Assembly (NCBI GenBank): GCA_002393735.1
Contig: DGTK01000010.1
Span: 13,845-77,844 of the forward strand
Source of the DNA: Lachnospiraceae bacterium UBA4338
Lineage (GTDB): Bacteria; Bacillota; Clostridia; Lachnospirales; Lachnospiraceae
Reading direction: 5' to 3'
DNA: 64,000 bases
Position 1 is the first letter of the stretch. Each line of letters begins with the position of its first letter. A program made the position numbers and the translations under genes. Shown here piece after piece: positions 57,075-64,000 of the stretch. The notes under the pieces are model-generated. The model ran no database searches and was not told the origin of the DNA. It worked only from the letters and a program-made list of their open reading frames with translations.

Positions 57075-57464
57075 TTATAATACGAATATAACCAGAACGG
57101 CTATGATAAGAGCATAAATAACAACTGTCTCCACGAATACAAGACCAAGCATCATAACTGTCTGTATCTTACTTGTTGCTTCCGGCTGACGTGCAACACC
57201 TTCAGCTGCCTTGGCAACTGCAAGACCCATGGCGATTGTACCACCAAGTGCTGCAAGGCCAATTGCTATTGCTGCTGCATAAGCTTTGCTGCTCAAAATA
57301 CTTCCCTGTGAAGAAATCTCAGCAATTTCAGCACTACCTGCTGCTTCTGTAGTAACCTGTGTTTCTTCATCCTCAGCAGCTTTAACCTTAACAGGAACAA
57401 ATACAATACCTGCAAGTAATGCTGCCATCGCAACCATAATCATAATTTTATTCAATGTTTTCAT
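57075..57464 (-). CDS. atpE: ATP synthase c subunit with N-terminal signal-like extension
   Basis: A 129-residue protein, about 50 longer than usual c subunits. Residues 1-29 look like a cleavable signal peptide (NKIMIMVAMAALLAGIVFVPVKVKA), then an acidic Thr/Glu/Ser linker to about 55, then the two-helix hairpin. The loop ARQPEA is intact, and the carboxylate lies in FVETVVIY. Against the Ilyobacter sodium site the Glu, Thr (for Ser) and Tyr fit, but the Gln of helix 1 is Met. The start overlaps the atpB stop as ATGA, with GGAGG upstream. The ring ion is undecided; proton is the safer guess. Confidence 0.93.
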   Translation of the reverse strand: MKTLNKIMIMVAMAALLAGIVFVPVKVKAAEDEETQVTTEAAGSAEIAEISSQGSILSSKAYAAAIAIGLAALGGTIAMGLAVAKAAEGVARQPEATSKIQTVMMLGLVFVETVVIYALIIAVLVIFVL

Positions 57465-58315
57465 TCCATTACCTCCGCATTCTGCGCTTTATTATTCTTT
57501 TCTTTAACTTTTTTTGGATGTTTCTCTGTTACCTCACCATAGAACATGGATGTCAGCATTGTAAGTACGTAAGCCTGTATTACTGCATGAAGTACAGTAA
57601 AGAGTACACCTACAACTACCGGAAGTACATAACTTAATACTGAATAGTAATAAACAAGTTCCGTAACAAGTGCACCACTAAGGAGAGCACCAAAGAGACG
57701 GAAGCTCATAGACAACGGCAGTGAGAAATCTTTCAAAGTCTTAAGTAAGCCCTTGAATCCGTTTGATGTCACACCACCTACCAAAATAAATGTATATGAC
57801 AAACATCCCAGCATTATCGCACCATTAATATCTGCTAATGGAGCCGGCAGTGATACCGGTGTGCCATGAATCGTTATGGCCTGGAAGCCAAACATCTCAA
57901 ACATGGTTCCGATGAAAATATATACACCCGCGGTAAATATGTATGCTCCCAAGAAACCATTTCTGTGTGGGCTGTTAGTCTTGGCAAGCCCATCAAAAAT
58001 TCCCACCATACTCTCCAGGCATAACTGGAATTTACCGGGGATCATTTTAAATCTTGGAATAATAAATAATCTGCATATCAATCCAAATACAAGCATAATT
58101 CCCGTTACGCTTATGGCTGAAATCAGTCCGGGATTCACATCCTTAATTCCAAAAAGACTGACTTTGGCATGCTCATGCAGCACGGCATCTTTAAGAACTT
58201 CCTGTATGGACTCTTCTTCTGCCCCACCGCCACCGGTGAGTATAATACCGATCAAAAGCGCTATCAGAATCAATGCAAATACAAGGATGGACCAGATTCT
58301 TTGTTTCTTACTCAT
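57461..58315 (-). CDS. atpB: ATP synthase a subunit
   Basis: A 284-residue membrane subunit that forms the ion half-channels. The start ATG 58315 follows AAGGAAGTGG closely; an upstream start at 58342 would include the ribosome site. The conserved region near the end of helix 4 (LSMSFRLFGALLSGALV) carries the essential Arg facing the c-ring. The N-terminal 75 residues include a first membrane segment and an extracytoplasmic loop (EEESIQEVLKDAVLHEH). It is the first gene of the operon; no atpI-like gene precedes it. Confidence 0.95.
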   Translation of the reverse strand: MSKKQRIWSILVFALILIALLIGIILTGGGGAEEESIQEVLKDAVLHEHAKVSLFGIKDVNPGLISAISVTGIMLVFGLICRLFIIPRFKMIPGKFQLCLESMVGIFDGLAKTNSPHRNGFLGAYIFTAGVYIFIGTMFEMFGFQAITIHGTPVSLPAPLADINGAIMLGCLSYTFILVGGVTSNGFKGLLKTLKDFSLPLSMSFRLFGALLSGALVTELVYYYSVLSYVLPVVVGVLFTVLHAVIQAYVLTMLTSMFYGEVTEKHPKKVKEKNNKAQNAEVME

Positions 58316-58350
58316 TAAGTCCACTTCCTTTCTTATGCACAATCAAACAT

Positions 58351-58379
58351 ATTATAGCACTATATATAGTGAAATACAA
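58351..58379 (-). promoter_or_regulatory. promoter of the ATP synthase operon with palindromic spacer
   Basis: Minus-strand TTGTAT (58379-58374) and TATAAT (58356-58351), 17-nt spacing. The spacer contains the perfect palindrome CACTATATATAGTG (58358-58371), which could be an operator. Confidence 0.7.
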
Positions 58380-58410
58380 ACTTTCAATTTCCATAATTTA
58401 TAATAAAATC

Positions 58411-58445
58411 AGCCCGTTATATGCCTTAAAAACATACAACGGGCT
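58411..58445 (-). terminator. terminator of the ABC-2 permease gene
   Basis: AGCCCGTT (58411-58418) pairs with AACGGGCT (58438-58445), with further pairing of ATATG and CATAC inside. On the minus strand GATTTTATT follows. It lies 17 nt after the permease stop. Confidence 0.8.
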
Positions 58446-58462
58446 GCTTGTCATTACATCAA

Positions 58463-60118
58463 TCATCTGATTTTGAATGTCTTAGGAGATATTACTCTAA
58501 TAAGCATCATAAATACATAAATAGCCAGTAATGTTCCCGGCACACATACAAGACAAAGTATCCAGGCCGGTATCGGAATAAATATTATAAGAAACTGCAA
58601 AGCAGATATTACAAAATTCAAAGCAGAATATAATTTGGATTTAACCTGCAGGTTACTGGCATAAGGCTGAACAAGATAATATATGCTTAAATACCATGCA
58701 GATGCAGCCACAAGTCCTGTTCCCACCAGAAGAACATTAAATATGCACTGAAGCGGTGTTTCTTCACCACCGGTAATCAGTACGGAAACCACACTGAATA
58801 TCGCCACAATAATAGCCGGGATAGAATTCGCTCTTATTACAGATATTAAACGCTCCTTATACATCATTACCAGCGCATCCGGGCTTTTGTAAAAATTATA
58901 TTTAAGCATTACCGAATCGCAGTTTGCAAACATAACATGACATATATAGTCAGTATAATTTAATGACCATACTGCAGGCAATATGACTCCCGCATGTCTT
59001 GTAAACAAGCCTCTTATCACTGATTTCTCCGGAGCATGCAACTTAAATACTTCTAAATATATGAGAAATGATCCAAGAAAAACTACACCAAGTGCTAATA
59101 ATGTCATAAGCAGCAATCTGACAGACAGGATATTCTTATGTCTTTTAAAAAATATATCATTTAGATAGGCATATCCCTTAAGTTCACTGTTGACATTTTC
59201 ACCCTGATTAATTCTGGTTATGTCTTTACTTATCTGCGCTGTTCCACTATTTGCTTTTTTATTCTTTTCCTTTTCTTTGGCAAGTTTAACCTTTTCGCCG
59301 GCAAGCGCAATTCGGTAGTATCCGTAAGGAAACTTCCCTATAGCCTTAACAGTAAAAAATGTGGTTATAGCAACAAAAAATACAATTGCATAAAATATAT
59401 ATGGAATGAATCCAATTTCCAGACGAACTATCACAGGAATTCCTGCAAATCCCAGCATCAGTATTCCAAAAACCAGTAAAAAAACAAGTGTGCTGGTGCC
59501 TTCAATTGAAATATCTTTCTTTTTATTATTCTTCTCAAATCCTTTTTGTCTTAATGAGAATATCCACATCTTTAAAGCCAGGGCGCCTATGTCAAATCCC
59601 ATTCCAGCAAGCGGAATCAATAGTGCAACAAACCACGGAACTCCTGAAATAAAAGCCGCCGGAATTCCAAATAAAACATAACTGATTATCAGCCAGGCTA
59701 TCCTGTAGGTAAGTCTTGCCATAATAAACTTTTTGGCATCCATTCCCATACCGAATACAGCATAATCTGCTTCGAGGCTTCCTTTAAAGATTTCAAAATT
59801 AAATACATTAACAAGTGATGCCACTATAAAACCATATAGGAAGATAACGGGTTTTGGACAGCCTGTTCCATAATTTATGGCAAATGTTCCCATAGCCAGA
59901 AGAGCGAACATACAAAAATCACCAAAGACAGCTTTGAAGATTTCTGCCTGGATTGAGAGAATGAAGGCGATGATTTTGAACAGTTTTATGCCATATATGT
60001 CATCGTTGAATAACCCGCCAATAACTGGAATTCGCCTTATTCCATATAATATTAAATTGGTATTTATTGTATTTCTTAATTTGGTAATTCGCCAAAGATC
60101 TTTAAGAATTATCTGCAT
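58463..60118 (-). CDS. large multi-pass ABC-2-type permease
   Basis: A 551-residue membrane protein with about twelve membrane segments and a Lys-rich cytoplasmic loop in the middle (around 275-320). It has no transporter signature I can name, but its start overlaps the end of the ABC ATPase gene by 17 nt, so it is very probably the membrane part of that exporter. The long double-length design resembles permeases of the ABC-2 exporter superfamily in Clostridia. Substrate unknown. A terminator follows directly. Confidence 0.75.
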   Translation of the reverse strand: MQIILKDLWRITKLRNTINTNLILYGIRRIPVIGGLFNDDIYGIKLFKIIAFILSIQAEIFKAVFGDFCMFALLAMGTFAINYGTGCPKPVIFLYGFIVASLVNVFNFEIFKGSLEADYAVFGMGMDAKKFIMARLTYRIAWLIISYVLFGIPAAFISGVPWFVALLIPLAGMGFDIGALALKMWIFSLRQKGFEKNNKKKDISIEGTSTLVFLLVFGILMLGFAGIPVIVRLEIGFIPYIFYAIVFFVAITTFFTVKAIGKFPYGYYRIALAGEKVKLAKEKEKNKKANSGTAQISKDITRINQGENVNSELKGYAYLNDIFFKRHKNILSVRLLLMTLLALGVVFLGSFLIYLEVFKLHAPEKSVIRGLFTRHAGVILPAVWSLNYTDYICHVMFANCDSVMLKYNFYKSPDALVMMYKERLISVIRANSIPAIIVAIFSVVSVLITGGEETPLQCIFNVLLVGTGLVAASAWYLSIYYLVQPYASNLQVKSKLYSALNFVISALQFLIIFIPIPAWILCLVCVPGTLLAIYVFMMLIRVISPKTFKIR

Positions 60119-60809
60119 CTTTCAGGGCCTCAATTATCTTTATTTTGAAATCTTCATTATCAAGATTTGATTTATCAACCTTCTCGAGTTTCCCATGATT
60201 AAGAAGAATGATTTCGTCGCACAAATCCAATGCTATATCCAGTAGGTGAGTGGAGAAAATCAGTACTCTTCCATCTTTTTGTTTTCTGAATATATCTTTC
60301 ATCTCTTCAGCCACAACTACATCCAAAGATGTAAGAGGCTCATCAAGCAGCATGAGTTTTGGCTTGGCTATTAAGTTTACTATCATCTGCATTTTATTCC
60401 TGGTGCCGTGAGAATAGTCTTTCATAAGACGGTCTTTAGTATCTTCAGGTATCATTACATAATCCATATATTCATCTATGGTCATTGGATCTTTAATTCC
60501 GTCTGAGTGGATATCCATAAAGAATTTAATGAATTCTCTTCCTGTCATGAAATCAGGAACTGTAGGCGTTGAAAGAACATAACCTATGTCACTTGAATTA
60601 ACAGCAATTTCCTTCTCGCCATCCTTAAAGAAGAATCTGCCTCCATTAGTTTCAATATCGCTGTTAAGGCAGTTAAACAGCGTGGTTTTACCTGCGCCGT
60701 TCCGACCTATGAGGCCGTAGATTTTGCCCTCTTCGAAGGTATAATCAACATCAGTTAATACCTGATGTTTTCCATAACTTTTAGCTAAATGCGATATTAC
60801 AAATTCCAT
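60102..60809 (-). CDS. ABC exporter ATP-binding protein
   Basis: A 235-residue ATPase. Walker A is IGRNGAGKTT; the signature position reads YSHGTRNKM rather than the common LSGGQ, as is usual in the ABC-2 exporter group; Walker B is LMLLDEPLTSLD; the switch His lies in FSTHLLD. ATG 60809 is the start because AAAGGATG precedes it; upstream codons to 60872 in the same frame come from the repeat copied from the lactonase gene. It overlaps the permease gene by 17 nt. Confidence 0.9.
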   Translation of the reverse strand: MEFVISHLAKSYGKHQVLTDVDYTFEEGKIYGLIGRNGAGKTTLFNCLNSDIETNGGRFFFKDGEKEIAVNSSDIGYVLSTPTVPDFMTGREFIKFFMDIHSDGIKDPMTIDEYMDYVMIPEDTKDRLMKDYSHGTRNKMQMIVNLIAKPKLMLLDEPLTSLDVVVAEEMKDIFRKQKDGRVLIFSTHLLDIALDLCDEIILLNHGKLEKVDKSNLDNEDFKIKIIEALKDADNS

Positions 60810-60842
60810 ATTTATATCATCCTTTTTTGTATTAAGCGCCTT

Positions 60843-60874
60843 TGATGCACTTTCCCCCGTCCCAGATGGCAATC
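60843..60874 (-). repeat. short copy of lactonase coding sequence beyond its stop
   Basis: This 32-nt stretch repeats 61054-61086 in the same orientation, 212 nt away, with a single-base deletion in an A/T run. The longer copy encodes IAIWDGGKVH in the SMP-30-like protein; this one lies at and just after the stop codon of the same gene. Confidence 0.85.
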
Positions 60875-61712
60875 AAACGCCTTTGGCGTCAACTTTGCAT
60901 GTAAAGATGCAGCCGTCATGCTCGCCACTTGCGTACTCGCCGGACGTGGTAATTAAGAGCATGTCCATGTTATCTCCATAAAAGCAGCAGGAAGACACAT
61001 TTTTTGCATCTACTTCAACTACCCCTTTAAGCTCACCGGTCCTTCCATCTCTATGATGCACTTTTCCCCCGTCCCAGATGGCAATCCATAAATCATCATT
61101 TGAATCGATGCACATTCCGTCAGGAAAACCGTCAGTTATTCTTATGAATTCCTGTCTGTTTGATATTTCTCCATTTATGGCATCGTAATCATATTTAAAT
61201 ACTGCGCCATAGTTGGTATCAATAAAATAGAAGGTCTTTTCATCTAAGCTCCATACCAGGCCGTTGGCAAGTTTAGTATCTTCTATGGCGCACTTAACCA
61301 CGCCTTTATCATAGACATACAGACCGCCATAACATTCGATATCATAGAAATTATCTACTATTGATCCAAACCAGATTCTTCCGTTTTTATCCATCCTTGC
61401 ATCATTGCATCTGTGATGATCTTTAAGTTCTTTATCAAGTCTGTAAAGAAGTTTCTTCTCTCCATTTTCAAGAGTATATAAGCCGTCATATCCTGCAACA
61501 ATAAAACCATCTGAATCCTTCATTGGAATTGCGGCGCCGATATGCTGACCCATTTCGGTATATTCCTTTTTGCCATTTATAAGGGTATATACTCTTCCGT
61601 CTAAAATATCAATCCAGGAAAGGCGGTTTAAACTTTTGGTATAAAAAGGGCCTTCGCCAAGTCTGTATTTATTACTGTCAAAGACTTCTGCCTTATATGT
61701 TTTAACTGCCAT
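60873..61712 (-). CDS. SMP-30/gluconolactonase-like beta-propeller protein
   Basis: A 279-residue soluble protein of the SMP-30/gluconolaconase/LRE family. GEGPFYTKSLNRLSWIDI holds the metal-binding Glu, CNDARMDKNGRIWFGS the Asn and surrounding strand, NGLVWSLDEKTFYFIDT the next Asn, and FPDGMCIDSNDDLWIAIW the Asp. These ligate the divalent cation that opens sugar lactones. GGAGTAAT precedes the ATG. It begins 3 nt after the esterase-like gene. The C-terminus (GCIFTCKVDAKGV) is near the usual end. A 32-nt fragment of its own coding region is repeated right at its stop codon. Confidence 0.9.
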   Translation of the reverse strand: MAVKTYKAEVFDSNKYRLGEGPFYTKSLNRLSWIDILDGRVYTLINGKKEYTEMGQHIGAAIPMKDSDGFIVAGYDGLYTLENGEKKLLYRLDKELKDHHRCNDARMDKNGRIWFGSIVDNFYDIECYGGLYVYDKGVVKCAIEDTKLANGLVWSLDEKTFYFIDTNYGAVFKYDYDAINGEISNRQEFIRITDGFPDGMCIDSNDDLWIAIWDGGKVHHRDGRTGELKGVVEVDAKNVSSCCFYGDNMDMLLITTSGEYASGEHDGCIFTCKVDAKGV

Positions 61713-61715
61713 ATA

Positions 61716-62474
61716 TTACTCCTTAATAAAATCAGAAACATATTCCTTAACTGCTGCCACCACCTCATCAAGATGGTAATCATAGCAGTGTGAATCTCCC
61801 TTAATTGTCACGAACTTACAATTGGCATATCCGCTGCAGTCCTTCTTTGTTTCTTCAATGTCAACAGTCATGTCTGCGTCCCCGTGAACCACTAATACAG
61901 GACCTGTATATTTCTTGATTGCCTCTTCCACATATATTGTCTGAGCTACTCTTACATAATTTCCGCCAAGTATCCAGCCATCAGGTGAGTGTACCTCATC
62001 CGGTACATTAACAGGATCAAATCTTGTTCCAAGCATATCACCTTCCCTGCAGCCCTTTGGTATCATGGTTGCCGGTGATAATGGAACGAGGAGTTTGACT
62101 TTGTCTCTTTCCATCGCCGCAAGCAGCATTACCATAAGGCCTCCCTGGGAATGACCACATAAATAAATATCTGAGAATCTGCCATCTTCTTTAAGATAAT
62201 CAATGGCAGCCAGACCATTTTGAATCCACTTGTTTAAAGTATGATTAAAAAATCTTCCGTCACTTCTTCCGTGGCCGTACATATCAACTCTTAAAGTTGC
62301 AATTCCAAGGTCATTAAGCATATCCGATACTGCCACCAGATGTTCTTCTTCCTTGTTGCCTGTAAAGCCGTGAATAATCAGCGTAACGGGAATTTGATCA
62401 GTGCCATTATAATTTCTTGGTATGGATAAATCACCATCAAGTTTAATTTTGTCATCATAAATTGTAACTACCAT
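61716..62474 (-). CDS. alpha/beta hydrolase (cinnamoyl/feruloyl esterase-like)
   Basis: A 252-residue alpha/beta hydrolase without signal peptide. The nucleophile elbow is GHSQGG; IHGFTGN forms the oxyanion region; HGDADMTVDIE supplies the acid residue and GDSHCYDYH the His. The sequence pattern, including the insertion after LSPATMIPKG, recalls intracellular feruloyl esterases of rumen Butyrivibrio (Est1E). It may cut acyl or hydroxycinnamoyl esters from imported plant-cell-wall sugars. GAGGT precedes the ATG. The lactonase gene follows after 3 nt, which also suggests sugar catabolism. The substrate is inferred. Confidence 0.87.
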   Translation of the reverse strand: MVVTIYDDKIKLDGDLSIPRNYNGTDQIPVTLIIHGFTGNKEEEHLVAVSDMLNDLGIATLRVDMYGHGRSDGRFFNHTLNKWIQNGLAAIDYLKEDGRFSDIYLCGHSQGGLMVMLLAAMERDKVKLLVPLSPATMIPKGCREGDMLGTRFDPVNVPDEVHSPDGWILGGNYVRVAQTIYVEEAIKKYTGPVLVVHGDADMTVDIEETKKDCSGYANCKFVTIKGDSHCYDYHLDEVVAAVKEYVSDFIKE

Positions 62475-62498
62475 TTTTACCTCTTTAAAACATAATAA

Positions 62499-62524
62499 TC
62501 CCTGTAAACTTTCATTTACAGGGA
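62499..62524 (-). terminator. terminator of the diguanylate cyclase gene
   Basis: TCCCTGTAAA (62499-62508) pairs perfectly with TTTACAGGGA (62515-62524) 7 nt after the stop. The tail is only moderately T-rich. Confidence 0.75.
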
Positions 62525-62530
62525 CTTAAA

Positions 62531-63646
62531 TTACTCTGACACAATTTCTTCTTCGTGTGTTTCTTCTTCCACAGTGCTTGATATAACTATATTCTTACCA
62601 TGCTGCTTACCATAATACATTCTTTCATCAGCTGTCTTAATAACATCTTCAGGATCATGATAAGTATCACTATACTCTTCAACACCAATTGTCATGGTTG
62701 CGCTGATATGTTTATTATAGAAAACGGTATCGTTAGTCTCTATTGTCTTTCTAAGGTACTCCATCTTCTGAATCGCCACATTCATGTCATAATCTCTCAT
62801 AAGGATAATGAATTCCTCACCACCCCATCTGCATATATCACAGCCATGCATCTCTTTTTTTATAACCTTTGTGATGTGTCTTAAAACCTCATCACCACAG
62901 TCATGACCATAGGAATCGTTAATTCTTTTAAAATTATCGACGTCGCAGAATGCGATACAGAAATGATGCTTTGGTTCCTCATGCATAAGTGAGTCCAGGA
63001 TAGGAAGAAAACCTCTTCTGTTAAGGAGGTTTGTAAGTTCATCTTCCTTGGCATCCACAGATAACTGCTTATTCTGCTTTTGAAGATTAACCATCATTTC
63101 TTCGCTGGAATAAATATACATGTAATTATAGAAGCATACTGAAAAAATCATTACGAAGTTTATAAATATATTCAGCATTTGAAGGCTTACAGAATTAAGT
63201 TGATACAATGGAGTAGCTTCAGAATAAATAAGACGAATGGTTGCAAACGTAAGGAAATCAAGTACTAACAGAATTACCACTATCCATCTCTTTGCACCCT
63301 TAAACAAAGAAGCACCAAAATATACAATAATTGGAACAATGGAAAAAAGGAAATGATGACTGCCGCTGTCCCAGCCAACATACAGAGTTGCCAGAAGTGA
63401 ATAAGCAAATACTTCAAGCATAATGCTGATATATACAGGCATCATATAACCCGTCTTTGCTAAAAGAAGACAAAAAGAATAAACCACAACACTTAATATA
63501 TTAAACTGAACCAGTGGATATACACGAAAGCACAGCATAAAAATAAGCATTGCAACATGAACAAGTCCCATTACAATAACAGTAAAGAACAAACTGTTAT
63601 GAACAAGAAAATGCATTAACTTGTCATAAAACTTATTAGTACTCAA
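62531..63646 (-). CDS. membrane-bound diguanylate cyclase (GGDEF)
   Basis: A 371-residue protein. Six membrane segments fill residues 15-185, with no recognised extracytoplasmic sensor. A short coiled coil leads to a GGDEF domain at about 200-355: DELTNLLNRRGF, FCDVDNFKRINDSYGHDCGDEVL and the active site RWGGEEF. It should make cyclic di-GMP from two GTP. The inhibitory RxxD site normally before GGDEF is lost. The start is TTG at 63646, supported by GGGAGGGG; no ATG is close. It has its own promoter region and terminator. Confidence 0.92.
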   Translation of the reverse strand: MSTNKFYDKLMHFLVHNSLFFTVIVMGLVHVAMLIFMLCFRVYPLVQFNILSVVVYSFCLLLAKTGYMMPVYISIMLEVFAYSLLATLYVGWDSGSHHFLFSIVPIIVYFGASLFKGAKRWIVVILLVLDFLTFATIRLIYSEATPLYQLNSVSLQMLNIFINFVMIFSVCFYNYMYIYSSEEMMVNLQKQNKQLSVDAKEDELTNLLNRRGFLPILDSLMHEEPKHHFCIAFCDVDNFKRINDSYGHDCGDEVLRHITKVIKKEMHGCDICRWGGEEFIILMRDYDMNVAIQKMEYLRKTIETNDTVFYNKHISATMTIGVEEYSDTYHDPEDVIKTADERMYYGKQHGKNIVISSTVEEETHEEEIVSE

Positions 63647-63706
63647 GCGTTCCCCTCCCTTTTTACTTCTTACTATTCTCCTATGACAGTTTTACACCTA
63701 AATATT

Positions 63707-63712
63707 ATTATA
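63707..63712 (-). promoter_or_regulatory. possible -10 box for the diguanylate cyclase gene
   Basis: Minus-strand TATAAT about 60 nt before the TTG start; the -35 region is weak. Confidence 0.35.
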
Positions 63713-63749
63713 ACAAATATAGAAATTTTTTTGTAGATTTTCATAAAAA

Positions 63750-63777
63750 AAAGGAACCGGATTACTCCGATTCCTTT
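63750..63777 (-). terminator. terminator of the rightmost gene
   Basis: AAAGGAA and TTCCTTT arms with an inner CGGA/TCCG pair form a hairpin; eight T follow on the minus strand. It ends the gene whose stop is at 63806. Confidence 0.92.
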
Positions 63778-63805
63778 CATTTATACTTTTAGTCAGTATT
63801 TACAA

Positions 63806-64000
63806 TTAGAACTTACCAGCCTTTGCTGCTTCTTCAATTGAAACTGCTGTAGAAACTGTCATACCTACCATAGGGTTGTTACCTGCACCGATAAGACCCA
63901 TCATTTCTACGTGAGCCGGAACTGATGAAGAACCTGCGAACTGTGCATCTGAATGCATACGTCCCATAGTATCTGTCATACCATATGAAGCAGGACCTGC
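63806..64000 (-). CDS. C-terminal fragment, probable GGGtGRT-family protein
   Basis: The minus-strand frame is open from the right edge to TAA at 63808-63806 and gives 64 residues. The tail contains HSDAQFAGSSSVPAHVEMMG and then LIGAGNNPMVGMTVS, a well-conserved style of sequence ending in EEAAKAGKF. I recall this ending from the GGGtGRT family of anaerobes, whose function is unknown, but the diagnostic motif lies outside the window. A strong terminator follows. The remainder of the gene must be read to confirm the family. Confidence 0.6.
   Translation of the reverse strand, partial: AGPASYGMTDTMGRMHSDAQFAGSSSVPAHVEMMGLIGAGNNPMVGMTVSTAVSIEEAAKAGKF

Noticed and set aside
57075..57464. Clear sodium-type c ring
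   Set aside because: Glu, Thr and Tyr fit, but the helix-1 Gln is replaced by Met, so the sodium site is incomplete.
60810..60872. Longer ABC ATPase starting at 60872
   Set aside because: The added residues come from the copied lactonase fragment in another frame; AAAGGATG and the conserved N-terminus place the start at 60809.

Overview
The window reads as chromosomal DNA of an anaerobic, low-GC Firmicute of the Lachnospiraceae type (Roseburia/Butyrivibrio/Lachnospira-like). Support: AT-rich coding sequence, strong AGGAGG ribosome binding sites, TTGaca/TATAAT promoters, and many families typical of that group (DUF5716/DUF5717-like, DUF4364-like, DUF6062-like, YjfB-like, NHLP export ABC transporters). 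No phage, transposase, rRNA operon or CRISPR array is visible. One tRNA (Arg, ACG) is present. Family names come from recognition of motifs, not from a database search.

Layout. 1-13.8 kb is one minus-strand run with very small gaps: an Hsp70-like module (1182-aa solenoid protein, minimal Hsp70-like ATPase, TPR protein, coiled-coil membrane protein), then purB, then a Dlt-like set (transglutaminase-like exported protein, Asp/Glu racemase, adenylation enzyme, carrier protein, MBOAT acyltransferase running off the edge). 13.9-17.1 kb: aminotransferase, a G-rich 31-bp tandem repeat in the leader of an Mrp-type Fe-S carrier gene, a YjfB-like small protein and a DJ-1-like protein. 17.2-26.7 kb: an unusual ABC system on the minus strand (lipoprotein binding protein, two importer-type permeases, an HlyD-like adaptor, a MacB-like extracytoplasmic protein, a coiled-coil membrane protein and a GtrII-like membrane protein). 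26.9-29.8 kb: tRNA-Arg, then a zinc-type efflux set (P1B ATPase, CopZ-like carrier, ArsR repressor with an intact alpha-5 metal site and a matching operator). 30.8-39.4 kb: a peptide-export operon (STAS protein, radical SAM/SPASM enzyme, short HlyD-like protein, C39-peptidase ABC transporter, second ABC transporter, SpoIIE phosphatase). 39.4-50.3 kb: flotillin, Smr protein, malic enzyme, DUF4364-like protein, rarA, guaB, a kinase-ParB-like fusion, a DUF6062-like zinc protein and murI. 50.4-58.4 kb: an MBL/beta-CASP nuclease and the F-type ATP synthase operon, in which the delta subunit is reduced to a C-terminal domain fused to alpha. 58.4-64 kb: an ABC-2 exporter, SMP-30-like lactonase, esterase-like hydrolase, diguanylate cyclase and the 3' end of a probable GGGtGRT-family gene.

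Strongest leads: (a) a family of roughly 90-nt structured elements at 1504-1596 and 43184-43273, sharing an internal loop and a CAAG apical loop while their stems change in a compensatory way; (b) the delta-alpha fusion in ATP synthase; (c) the Hsp70-like four-gene module; (d) the radical-SAM/NHLP export operon bracketed by partner-switching proteins; (e) a G-quadruplex-forming repeat shared by two loci.
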